Source: Sphingobacteriales bacterium
Lineage (GTDB): Bacteria; Bacteroidota; Bacteroidia; Chitinophagales; Chitinophagaceae
Assembly: GCA_027484425.1 (NCBI GenBank)
Contig: JAIXSZ010000063.1
Location: forward strand, 108,789-172,788
Length of the DNA stretch: 64,000 bases
Reading direction: 5' to 3'
Part shown: one piece after another, positions 33,380-40,504 of the stretch
How positions within the stretch are numbered: the stretch's first letter is position 1
Layout of the letters: each line of letters begins with the position of its first letter
Position numbers and translations under genes: made by a program
The notes under the pieces: generated by a model
Databases searched by the model: none
Seen by the model: the letters and a program-made list of their open reading frames with translations, nothing else
Told to the model about the DNA's origin: nothing

Positions 33380-34348
33380 TTAAATTTTCACAGATGCCCT
33401 TCTTAGTCTGTCGTTCATAGCTCGGCCTACACCCACATCTGGGAAGCGACGAATTAATATTACTGTAAAACCTGCGGTATCCATTTCATGCATTGCAGCA
33501 TATAGGTTATGGGCGGCTTCTTCAAGATCTGCATTTGGGCTTAGGATCAGTTGTTGTCCACCAGGTACAGATTTTTCTAGTTGACTAAAGCAGATAATTC
33601 CAATTTCTGTGTTTTTAAACTGCTGTACGTAAGACGAAATATCATCGACCAGATACAAAGGTGTATGAGGCGAATAATGTTGGCCTAACATGCCAGGTGC
33701 CGCAGGTGAGCTTACATTAGTGCTATTGTGTATGCGTACTTCTCCGATAGTTTGGTGTAGTTGTTCAATCGAAATTCCGCCTAGTCTGTAAACGACAGGA
33801 AGATCTTCATCAAATCCTACAATAGTTGATTCTATACCAGAGGTGCAATTACCACCATCTAAAATATAGGGAATCAATCCGTTAAGCTGTCTCTGAACAT
33901 GGTATGGTGAGGTAGGGCTTATGTAACCAAATATGTTGGCACTAGGTGCAGCTAAGGGAAAACTTAGTGAAGAAAGTAATGAAAGTGTCAATGGATGAGC
34001 AGGGATTCTTATCGCAACATTGGGTAAACCTGCAGTTACAATGTCTGGTACTATTGTTTTTCTGGGTAACAGAAGCGTTATTGGTCCGGGTGAGAATGTG
34101 TTGAGAAGTGTAAGAGCTGCAGGTGGTATGCTTGTAACTATTGATGAAACTGCCTCAATAGAGGGCACGTGCACAATTAGTGGGTTGTGGTGTGGTCTAT
34201 TTTTAGTTTTAAATATCTTTCTTAATGCATTGTCTTTCAATGCATTAGCTGCAAGTCCATAAACTGTTTCTGTAGGTATGGCGACCAATTCATCATTCTC
34301 TAACAATTTTCTTACCTGCACCAGGTCTTTACCTACTTTAGTATGCAT
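33380..34348 (-). CDS. L-threonylcarbamoyladenylate synthase (Sua5/YrdC)
   Basis: Makes threonylcarbamoyl-AMP, the precursor of t6A37 in ANN-decoding tRNAs. The YrdC domain (residues 1-200) shows A-I-P-T-E-T-V-Y-G-L-A, K-T-K-N-R-P-H-H-N-P-L-I-V-H and the P-S-A-N-I-F-G-Y-I-S-P-T motif. The C-terminal 120 residues form the Sua5 extension (P-G-M-L-G-Q-H-Y-S-P-H-T-P), so this is the long Sua5 form. The length of 322 is normal. The TATCTTTG promoter element lies 10 bases before the ATG, so the mRNA has almost no leader. Confidence 0.92.
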   Translation of the reverse strand: MHTKVGKDLVQVRKLLENDELVAIPTETVYGLAANALKDNALRKIFKTKNRPHHNPLIVHVPSIEAVSSIVTSIPPAALTLLNTFSPGPITLLLPRKTIVPDIVTAGLPNVAIRIPAHPLTLSLLSSLSFPLAAPSANIFGYISPTSPYHVQRQLNGLIPYILDGGNCTSGIESTIVGFDEDLPVVYRLGGISIEQLHQTIGEVRIHNSTNVSSPAAPGMLGQHYSPHTPLYLVDDISSYVQQFKNTEIGIICFSQLEKSVPGGQQLILSPNADLEEAAHNLYAAMHEMDTAGFTVILIRRFPDVGVGRAMNDRLRRASVKI

Positions 34349-34358
34349 AGTATTTAAA

Positions 34359-34366
34359 CAAAGATA
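34359..34366 (-). promoter_or_regulatory. -7 promoter element (TATCTTTG) of the Sua5 gene
   Basis: Exact TAnnTTTG match on the minus strand, 10 bases before the ATG. The transcript would be nearly leaderless. Confidence 0.6.
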
Positions 34367-34422
34367 TTTAGTGTCCTAACAAAGAGCGCAAGTGAAAAAG
34401 GTATGTAGTTTGGATTTAGAAA

Positions 34423-34477
34423 TTGTCTGTCCGATCATTCAATGTCGCTTTTCTAAAGTCACTGACCGGACAGACAA
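34423..34477 (-). terminator. hairpin after the isocitrate dehydrogenase gene
   Basis: TTGTCTGTCCG (34423-34433) pairs perfectly with CGGACAGACAA (34467-34477) across a 33-base loop. It lies 38 bases after the stop. The T-tract is weak, so the terminator call is moderate. Confidence 0.5.
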
Positions 34478-34515
34478 ATACTTGTTGGGCTTACGTTCCC
34501 ATATTTAGGTTTATT

Positions 34516-35967
34516 TTATTGGCCTTGTGCCAATGAGTATGCACGTTGACCATTGTATATCATCAGCCATTCTATAGAGCACAACTTGATAGCTGGAGAT
34601 AAACGCATGCAGAATTGTAGAATTTCATCTGCACTGAGAGAAGGATTACCGGGTACCCTTTCTACCCTTACTCTATACTGATTGACACATTCTGTGAGTA
34701 AAGAGCCTTCTGGGTATACCTGAGTTCCTCTATTACTTATCATTATTAGTTCCATGCTATCTGCAAGCTTATCCTTGATGCGATGAGCAATAACCGACGG
34801 TTGTTCGGTACTTTCAATGAAAAGGTCTACTCCGTTTACAAAAGTGTCGCCATTGTAGGGAGTTACCATTGTTTTGAACTCTTTTGGCAATTCTGGTGAT
34901 TCATTGGAAGCATCATTGAGAACATCGACAGTTGTAATGGGTGGCAGATTACTAATAAGCATCTCTGCAAATTGAGTAGTGTTGAGTTCTTGTTCTTTAC
35001 CAGTTCCAAAATCTTTAGTGTGGTAGCCCTGATTGAGGGTGGTGTGTAGTGCTTGTTCTATGGCAGTAGCAGCTTGTTGAAAGCCAAGATGTCTAAGCAT
35101 CATGCAGCTGCTTATCAGTAGGGCAGTAGGGTTTGCTATGTTTTTACCAGCGATATCTGGTGCTGAGCCATGCACTGCCTCAAAGATGCTTACATTGTCA
35201 CCAATGTTAGCTGATGGTGCAAAGCCTAGTCCGCCAACCAGACCAGCACAAAGATCTGAGAGAATGTCGCCTTGAAGATTTGGAAGAACGATAACATCAA
35301 AGTCGTTAGGACGGGAAACTAACTTCATTGCTAAATCATCGACTATGATATCGTTAGCTTGAATTTCGGGGTAATCTTTAGCAACTTCGTAAAAGCTTTC
35401 AAGGAAAAGACCATCAGTGAGTTTCATGATATTGGCCTTGTGACCGCAAGTTACTTTTTTAGCACCTTGTTTACGAGCCATATCAAATGTGTACTTATGT
35501 ACCTGCAGAGATCCTGGTCTGGTTATAAACCTGCGACAGAGAGCAACATCGTGAGTAAGCATATGCTCAATGCCGCCGTAGGTATCTTCTATGTTTTCGC
35601 GTACCATAGTGATGTCGATTGGTATACCAGCTTTAGAGAATACCGTATCCACACCGTTTAAAGACTTGAAAACGCGCTTATTGGCATATGTACTCCACAT
35701 TTTGCGTGCAGTTACATTAATACTTTTCATGCCTTTTCCCTTTGGGGTCTCCATAGGGCCTTTTAATAAGATACCCAGTTTTTCTATGGTTGCTTTAGCA
35801 TCCGGTGTCATACCTGACGAAAAACCTTTTTCGTACCAAGATTTTCCCATATCAACAAATTGATAGGATAATGGTACTCCTGCAGCATTGATAACTGAGA
35901 GTACGGCGTCCATAATTTCTGGTCCAATTCCATCACCCTTAGCTACGGCAATTTTGATGTTGTTCAT
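34516..35967 (-). CDS. icd: NADP-dependent isocitrate dehydrogenase, long form
   Basis: Oxidises isocitrate to 2-oxoglutarate in the TCA cycle. The N-terminal part has the family fold with G-D-G-I-G-P-E-I and [15 protein letters not shown], the metal-binding D-D-L-A-M-K and the [10 protein letters not shown] segment, and [13 protein letters not shown]. The extra C-terminal region of about 150 residues is found in Thermus- and Rickettsia-type enzymes. Length 483 matches that group. Monocistronic, with a hairpin downstream. Confidence 0.9.
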   Translation of the reverse strand: MNNIKIAVAKGDGIGPEIMDAVLSVINAAGVPLSYQFVDMGKSWYEKGFSSGMTPDAKATIEKLGILLKGPMETPKGKGMKSINVTARKMWSTYANKRVFKSLNGVDTVFSKAGIPIDITMVRENIEDTYGGIEHMLTHDVALCRRFITRPGSLQVHKYTFDMARKQGAKKVTCGHKANIMKLTDGLFLESFYEVAKDYPEIQANDIIVDDLAMKLVSRPNDFDVIVLPNLQGDILSDLCAGLVGGLGFAPSANIGDNVSIFEAVHGSAPDIAGKNIANPTALLISSCMMLRHLGFQQAATAIEQALHTTLNQGYHTKDFGTGKEQELNTTQFAEMLISNLPPITTVDVLNDASNESPELPKEFKTMVTPYNGDTFVNGVDLFIESTEQPSVIAHRIKDKLADSMELIMISNRGTQVYPEGSLLTECVNQYRVRVERVPGNPSLSADEILQFCMRLSPAIKLCSIEWLMIYNGQRAYSLAQGQ

Positions 35968-36170
35968 AAATGAGCGTTTTTTGTCTAGTATAACTATGTT
36001 GTAAAATTATAAAACTACCTAAGATAATAGTAAAGCTATTGCTTATGCCGGCATAGTTGTTGTCTATAGTTATATTGATACTAGGTGAGGTTATAGAATA
36101 GTTATTGATAAAAGCTAATTAAGAGAATAAGTTGTAGTTTTATGAAAGGAAATATTTTATATTAATTTAG

Positions 36171-36791
36171 ATGAAAAAGCGAAAATACATAATGCTACTT
36201 TTATCAGTCGTGATCAGCATTGCTGTGGTATATAATTTAATAATTAAGTCTTCCCTCAACCCCAACCTGAAGTATAAGGTGGGTCAGCCTATTGATAGTT
36301 TTAATAATGTGATAGTGTATTATAACGGAATGGTAGGTCATAGTGGCGAGAGAAATGTAGCAGCAGATGGTTATAATATAGGTATGAAATATCAGTGTGT
36401 GGAGTTTGTGAAGAGATATTACTATGAGAAACTACAACACAAGATGCCGGATAGTTATGGTAATGCAAAGGATTTTTTTGATAGGACGCTGCCTGATAGT
36501 GGGCTAAATGCAAAGAGAAATCTGATACAATATAAGAATGGCACTAATTATGCTCCGCAGCCTGAAGACTTGCTGATACTAGATGGGCATGCTGGAAATA
36601 AATACGGACATGTAGCCATAATAACCCATGTTACAGATACCAGCATAGCTATTATACAACAAAATCCTGGTCCGTTTGGGAAGAGTAGAGACACACTGAA
36701 ACTAGTACAAACTCAAAATAAGTGGTGTGTAAAACCCGAAAGGGTGCTAGGGTGGCTAAGAAAAGATACTACCAATGTTGTGGCGCACTAG
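36171..36791 (+). CDS. membrane-anchored or exported CHAP-domain amidase
   Basis: A 206-residue protein with one N-terminal hydrophobic segment (residues 7-24; anchor or signal). Its CHAP domain has the catalytic Cys76 in Y-Q-C-V-E-F-V-K and His147 in K-Y-G-H-V-A-I-I. CHAP enzymes cut peptidoglycan stem peptides or related amide bonds. Here the target is probably the periplasmic cell wall, as there is no toxin-like extra domain. The gene stands alone, convergent with the next gene, with a one-mismatch -7 element about 35 bases upstream. Confidence 0.85.
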   Translation: MKKRKYIMLLLSVVISIAVVYNLIIKSSLNPNLKYKVGQPIDSFNNVIVYYNGMVGHSGERNVAADGYNIGMKYQCVEFVKRYYYEKLQHKMPDSYGNAKDFFDRTLPDSGLNAKRNLIQYKNGTNYAPQPEDLLILDGHAGNKYGHVAIITHVTDTSIAIIQQNPGPFGKSRDTLKLVQTQNKWCVKPERVLGWLRKDTTNVVAH

Positions 36792-36803
36792 AGTGCGTAC
36801 TAG

Positions 36804-37397
36804 TTAATTTAGTGGGATGTAGTCAGCAACAAATGCAGCATATCTACTTCCACTTATAACCCACGTAGCTTCATACCTGTTTGAATCTGAGCCTCCTTGT
36901 AGGTAGATGTAATATCTTAATTGGTCTTTGCTTTGAAATGCCCTGTAGTGTGGTGAATAGATTTTTTTTCGCTTATTGTCAGGTATTATGGGACAAGGGT
37001 AGAGTTGGTTTATGCCCATAAAAGTATGGTTAGGAATTCTGACCCAGAGGTGGCTTTTGATAACCACGTAAATAGAATCTAGTGTAATATTTTGAGGGTT
37101 TTGTTTGAAATACAGCCTGATTTCAGAATGACCTTTACCCCAATATTTATAAAAAGAAACGTATGATTCTGAGCAATTACTAATAGGGATTTCTGTTAGT
37201 TGTGTACCGCTGAGTGAATTCTGAAAGATGTCTTTGCCTGCTGTAGTAAAGGTGGCTAACTCATGTTTTATAACAGTGTCCTCGATTTGAGTGAAGGATA
37301 TTTTGCTACTTGTGAAACCATGTGACTGCTGTGCAACAACATAGGTTGTATTGTAGTAAAACAATAGAGTGAATATGAAATACCGCAGCGTACGCAT
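36804..37397 (-). CDS. hypothetical secreted protein
   Basis: I do not recognise this 197-residue exported protein. The ATG at 37397 starts a signal peptide (M-R-T-L-R-Y-F-I-F-T-L-L-F-Y-Y to V-V-A-Q-Q, about 22 residues); the open frame begins six codons earlier. The mature part looks beta-rich, with tyrosine-rich strands and no cysteine pair beyond C-S-E and C-P-I. TATATTTA, one mismatch from the -7 consensus, lies seven bases upstream. It is convergent with the CHAP gene. Confidence 0.55.
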   Translation of the reverse strand: MRTLRYFIFTLLFYYNTTYVVAQQSHGFTSSKISFTQIEDTVIKHELATFTTAGKDIFQNSLSGTQLTEIPISNCSESYVSFYKYWGKGHSEIRLYFKQNPQNITLDSIYVVIKSHLWVRIPNHTFMGINQLYPCPIIPDNKRKKIYSPHYRAFQSKDQLRYYIYLQGGSDSNRYEATWVISGSRYAAFVADYIPLN

Positions 37398-37497
37398 TAT
37401 GTAAATATAGGGCAATGTAATGTGTTATGTTGCATTAACTGGCAGTTTGTTTCGGACATAGGTGTAGGGCAAGAGTAAGTGAATTGATGAATTGCTA

Positions 37498-37540
37498 CAA
37501 AAAAATGCCACAACCTACCTCTGTTGGCAGTTGTGGCATT
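37498..37540 (-). terminator. terminator downstream of the DUF4288 gene
   Basis: AATGCCACAAC (37504-37514) pairs perfectly with GTTGTGGCATT (37530-37540), and a T7 run follows on the minus strand. Confidence 0.8.
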
Positions 37541-37613
37541 ATGGAGATAATGGTAAATGGTAATGTGGTGGGGCCTCTGGGGGCTGTGTGGTGATATGGG
37601 TGCTTCTGGTGTG

Positions 37614-37910
37614 TTAGGCTGCCCAAATGGGGGCAGGTACCAGTTCTGCTTCACGAACCATAGAAAATAGCAATCCTCCATTGACTAGTTCTACGGGTTG
37701 CAGGTCTTTAACAGCCAGCATGCGCCAGTAAATGGTGCGGCCATGGCGGTCTATAAATGTTGTTTCTTCATTTTGTCCAGCTTTCCGAGCTTCGGTAAGT
37801 GCATGTTGTTCATCATTTCCAAACACGAGTCTCCATTGTTCTTCATATTGGTCGGTATGTTGGCCATCGCACTCTATTCTGTATATAATTTGGGCTGTAT
37901 ACGATTTCAT
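37614..37910 (-). CDS. DUF4288 domain protein
   Basis: A 98-residue cytosolic protein of the DUF4288 type: Y-T-A-Q-I-I-Y-R-I-E at the start, E-Q-W-R-L-V-F-G-N-D-E-Q-H-A-L-T-E-A-R-K-A-G in the middle and W-R-M-L-A-V-K-D-L-Q-P-V at the third strand. The family has no known function. It stands alone, between a hairpin terminator and the LiaF-like gene, whose stop is 46 bases upstream. Confidence 0.7.
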   Translation of the reverse strand: MKSYTAQIIYRIECDGQHTDQYEEQWRLVFGNDEQHALTEARKAGQNEETTFIDRHGRTIYWRMLAVKDLQPVELVNGGLLFSMVREAELVPAPIWAA

Positions 37911-37956
37911 GTCTTGTCGTTGATAGTTGTGTGAGTATGAATATTTTGTTGAGTGA

Positions 37957-38706
37957 TTAGTAAGATTTTATTTCAATGCCACCAAATGTACAGTTGCCTT
38001 GAAGTATTAGTTTTTTGCGTGTTTCTCCGCTTTGAGTTACATGTATTACTCTGTCGTCTTCCACCGCACCTAATACTGGTTTTATATCATTTTGAACATC
38101 CCAGTGTGCTGGAACTATTAGTTCTACTCCACCAAAAACCACATTACAATCTAGTGTTATGCTTTCGTCAGAAAAATCAGCTTGTGTGAGGTTGATATCG
38201 CATCCACCAAATGTTACAGAAATCGTGCCACCTTTGAAGTCTTTAGCTGTTATTATTTCTTTTCGACCTCCAAAAATTACTTCCAGATTCATTCTGCTAT
38301 CGGGAGTGATATGAGAATTAACAGTGGGTTGCCCGTAACAGTGTTTTTTGTTGCGGCGTGGACGAAATGCAATCATGATGCCAATGATTATTATTAATGC
38401 TGGCCAAACGAACTGCTTCGATGATTTGCCCATTATCTGAAACTGGGGAATCAGGTATACGGTACCGATAGTGATGAGGATCCACCAAGAGTTGTTTCGA
38501 AAGCCGTTTTTAAGACCAGATAACACACCTATTATTATCAGAATAATAGGCCATGATAAGTGAAAACTAAAAGAGATAAGCCCAAGAGTTTTGAGCATTA
38601 GTCCTATGCCTAATATCACTATCCCTATTCCAAATAGGACTCTGTTGGTGGCACTATTTCCTCGGGGATTATCACCATTATACTGACTGAATCTGCTACT
38701 GCTCAT
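37957..38706 (-). CDS. LiaF-like membrane protein (cell-wall-active antibiotics response fold)
   Basis: A 249-residue protein with four N-terminal hydrophobic helices in two DUF5668-like hairpins (residues 20-110), then a cytosolic beta-helix domain of the LiaF C-terminal type (V-I-F-G-G-R-K-E-I, V-T-F-G-G-C-D-I-N-L, C-N-V-V-F-G-G-V-E-L, C-T-F-G-G-I-E-I). In Firmicutes such domains modulate envelope-stress kinases; in Bacteroidota the role is not defined. No histidine kinase lies next to it. Clear promoter 21 bases before the ATG. Confidence 0.82.
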   Translation of the reverse strand: MSSSRFSQYNGDNPRGNSATNRVLFGIGIVILGIGLMLKTLGLISFSFHLSWPIILIIIGVLSGLKNGFRNNSWWILITIGTVYLIPQFQIMGKSSKQFVWPALIIIIGIMIAFRPRRNKKHCYGQPTVNSHITPDSRMNLEVIFGGRKEIITAKDFKGGTISVTFGGCDINLTQADFSDESITLDCNVVFGGVELIVPAHWDVQNDIKPVLGAVEDDRVIHVTQSGETRKKLILQGNCTFGGIEIKSY

Positions 38707-38726
38707 TAATTGGTATATTATGAGTA

Positions 38727-38734
38727 CAAATGTA
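38727..38734 (-). promoter_or_regulatory. -7 promoter element (TACATTTG) of the LiaF-like gene
   Basis: Exact TAnnTTTG match on the minus strand, 20 bases before the ATG. Confidence 0.65.
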
Positions 38735-38831
38735 GTAGCTAGAAAAAGGGTGGAATAATACTAATAGGCGAAAAAATAAAAAGTAGCGGTAAAAGTGGGG
38801 TAATTGTCGGTGAATGAAAAGCAATTGTGAA

Positions 38832-39362
38832 TTATAAATCCAGTAGTTTATTGATGGTAGCCCAGTTTCTGGTGGTGGCTTGCATCCCCAGTTTTTTTTC
38901 TATGAATGTATTCGAAAAACAAGTTTTACCATAATTTGGACTATATACATATACTTCTTTGTGCACTATTCGTGCATATTCAGCATCGTTTGAGTACACA
39001 CCCATTATTCCTTGTGCATCCATAGCTGGGATTTCTGAGAGAAAAGTGACGTACAATCGATTTTTCTCTTCTGTTTTTATGGTATCGAACGGCATGTTTT
39101 TGACTACATTTTGCAATTCGCGAATCATTCTTATGATAGCTACTACTTTATAGCCAAGTTTTTGCTGTAGTTGCGTTTCTATTCGTTTTTTTAGTATGTC
39201 TACATCAACCTCATCAGTAGAAAAAAGTACATTGCCACTTTGGATGTAAGTAGTTATTTCAGTAATTCCAGACATTTCAAAGTAGGAGCGAAGATCTTCC
39301 ATTTTAATGAGCTTTTGCCCACTAACATTGATTCCTCTTAGAAACGCTACATATCTTGTCAT
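38832..39362 (-). CDS. DUF1697 family protein
   Basis: A 176-residue cytosolic protein of DUF1697. The hallmark N-terminus Y-V-A-F-L-R-G-I-N-V-S-G-Q-K, then Y-I-Q-S-G-N-V-L-F-S and the C-terminal F-S-N-T-F-I-E-K-K-L-G-M-Q-A-T-T-R-N-W are all present. The family has no assigned activity. Promoter 37 bases upstream. Monocistronic. Confidence 0.85.
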   Translation of the reverse strand: MTRYVAFLRGINVSGQKLIKMEDLRSYFEMSGITEITTYIQSGNVLFSTDEVDVDILKKRIETQLQQKLGYKVVAIIRMIRELQNVVKNMPFDTIKTEEKNRLYVTFLSEIPAMDAQGIMGVYSNDAEYARIVHKEVYVYSPNYGKTCFSNTFIEKKLGMQATTRNWATINKLLDL

Positions 39363-39398
39363 ACTTGTTGCCTGAAATTGTTAATGATAATATTGCAT

Positions 39399-39406
39399 CA
39401 AAAGTA
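39399..39406 (-). promoter_or_regulatory. -7 promoter element (TACTTTTG) of the DUF1697 gene
   Basis: Exact TAnnTTTG match on the minus strand, 36 bases before the ATG. Confidence 0.6.
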
Positions 39407-39490
39407 GCAAAATAACATTAGTGAAGTGTTGTGATTTTACTATAATATAAATTGTTAGTGTATTGTAGTTAATGTCTATGTGAAAGTTGA

Positions 39491-40399
39491 TTATTGCACA
39501 GGCTTAACTGTGTATCCCTGTGCTCTTAGCAATGCAATAACACCATTGGGTCCTGAAAGGTGACCAGCACCTACTGCAAAAAACACAGAAGATTTACGCA
39601 TCATCTCGGGCATTTTACCAATCCACAATTTGTTACGGTTGTCTAATAGGGGTGCCGTAGCATCACCAAGCTCTGGGGAATCGGTTATCATTTTGTGAAG
39701 GGCATTAATGTCTTGTTGTTTGTACACTTTTACCATTTGAGCGTATTCTTGTCTATTGGAAGTTTTGTTATTTACCATTTCCATTACCTCCCTTACCACA
39801 CTATCTACAGGAAGGGTTTCTAGCACACTCAGTTGTTCTTCAGCTGTTTCCAATCCTACTATTTCTTTCTTACTTGCTTTTACAGTTTCCATCATTTTCT
39901 CTTCATAGGATATCGGTTTTTCGCAAAGGGTTGCACCTCGAGTAGACATTAAGGTTTGGAGGGCAATAGGTTTCATCATTTCAAGATATTGTATATCCAT
40001 GTCCATACTGTCTTTCATGAATTTTTTCAGTTTGGCATATTCGGTAGTAGAAAAGTAGCTTGATAATTTTTTGCCAGTTTTGTCTATTAGTCCTGCAGAG
40101 GCAGTCATCATTAGGTTGGGATCGTCCATGTCCATCTCCAGACAAAGTTTATCAGTAGCTTCTAATGAGTTTTTCATTGCATTTGTCCACAGGTAGTCTG
40201 ATGGACAAATGAGGTGGATGGTACCGAAAAGGTAGGAAGGACGGTTTAAGTCTTTGCCGCTAATTTGCCAAAGCAGGGAGTTCTGGGCTGTAGTAGTTTT
40301 TGGGAATAAGGTAAACCCTGTAATAAATAGAAATAGTCCCATTAAGAGTTGAGCTATTTTTCGGAAAGGCGACAATAGGGTAGTTGTTTTGATATTCAT
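39491..40399 (-). CDS. exported TraB/GumN family protein
   Basis: A 302-residue exported protein. After a hydrophobic N-terminus (residues 14-38, ending T-T-A-Q) comes the TraB/GumN domain: L-F-G-T-I-H-L-I-C-P (histidine of the family's GTxH motif), L-C-L-E-M-D, then G-L-E-T-A-E-E-Q-L, and near the C-terminus F-F-A-V-G-A-G-H-L-S-G. Proteins of this family resemble EreA/ChaN metal-dependent hydrolases, but the substrate is unknown. Precedes the DUF1697 gene in the same direction. Confidence 0.85.
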   Translation of the reverse strand: MNIKTTTLLSPFRKIAQLLMGLFLFITGFTLFPKTTTAQNSLLWQISGKDLNRPSYLFGTIHLICPSDYLWTNAMKNSLEATDKLCLEMDMDDPNLMMTASAGLIDKTGKKLSSYFSTTEYAKLKKFMKDSMDMDIQYLEMMKPIALQTLMSTRGATLCEKPISYEEKMMETVKASKKEIVGLETAEEQLSVLETLPVDSVVREVMEMVNNKTSNRQEYAQMVKVYKQQDINALHKMITDSPELGDATAPLLDNRNKLWIGKMPEMMRKSSVFFAVGAGHLSGPNGVIALLRAQGYTVKPVQ

Positions 40400-40449
40400 A
40401 ATTACTTTGTGTTTCTATTGCAACTTCAAATGTTGTGCCTTGAGTTTGT

Positions 40450-40490
40450 AGGTTTATAATACCTGCCAGCAAGGCAGGTATTATAAACCT
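40450..40490. repeat. perfect 18-bp inverted repeat (hairpin)
   Basis: AGGTTTATAATACCTGCC (40450-40467) and its exact reverse complement (40473-40490) flank AGCAA. It lies between the transglutaminase stop and the TraB/GumN start. Neither side has a T-tract, so it is not a typical intrinsic terminator. Confidence 0.8.
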
Positions 40491-40504
40491 TAGTAGTCTT
40501 TATG

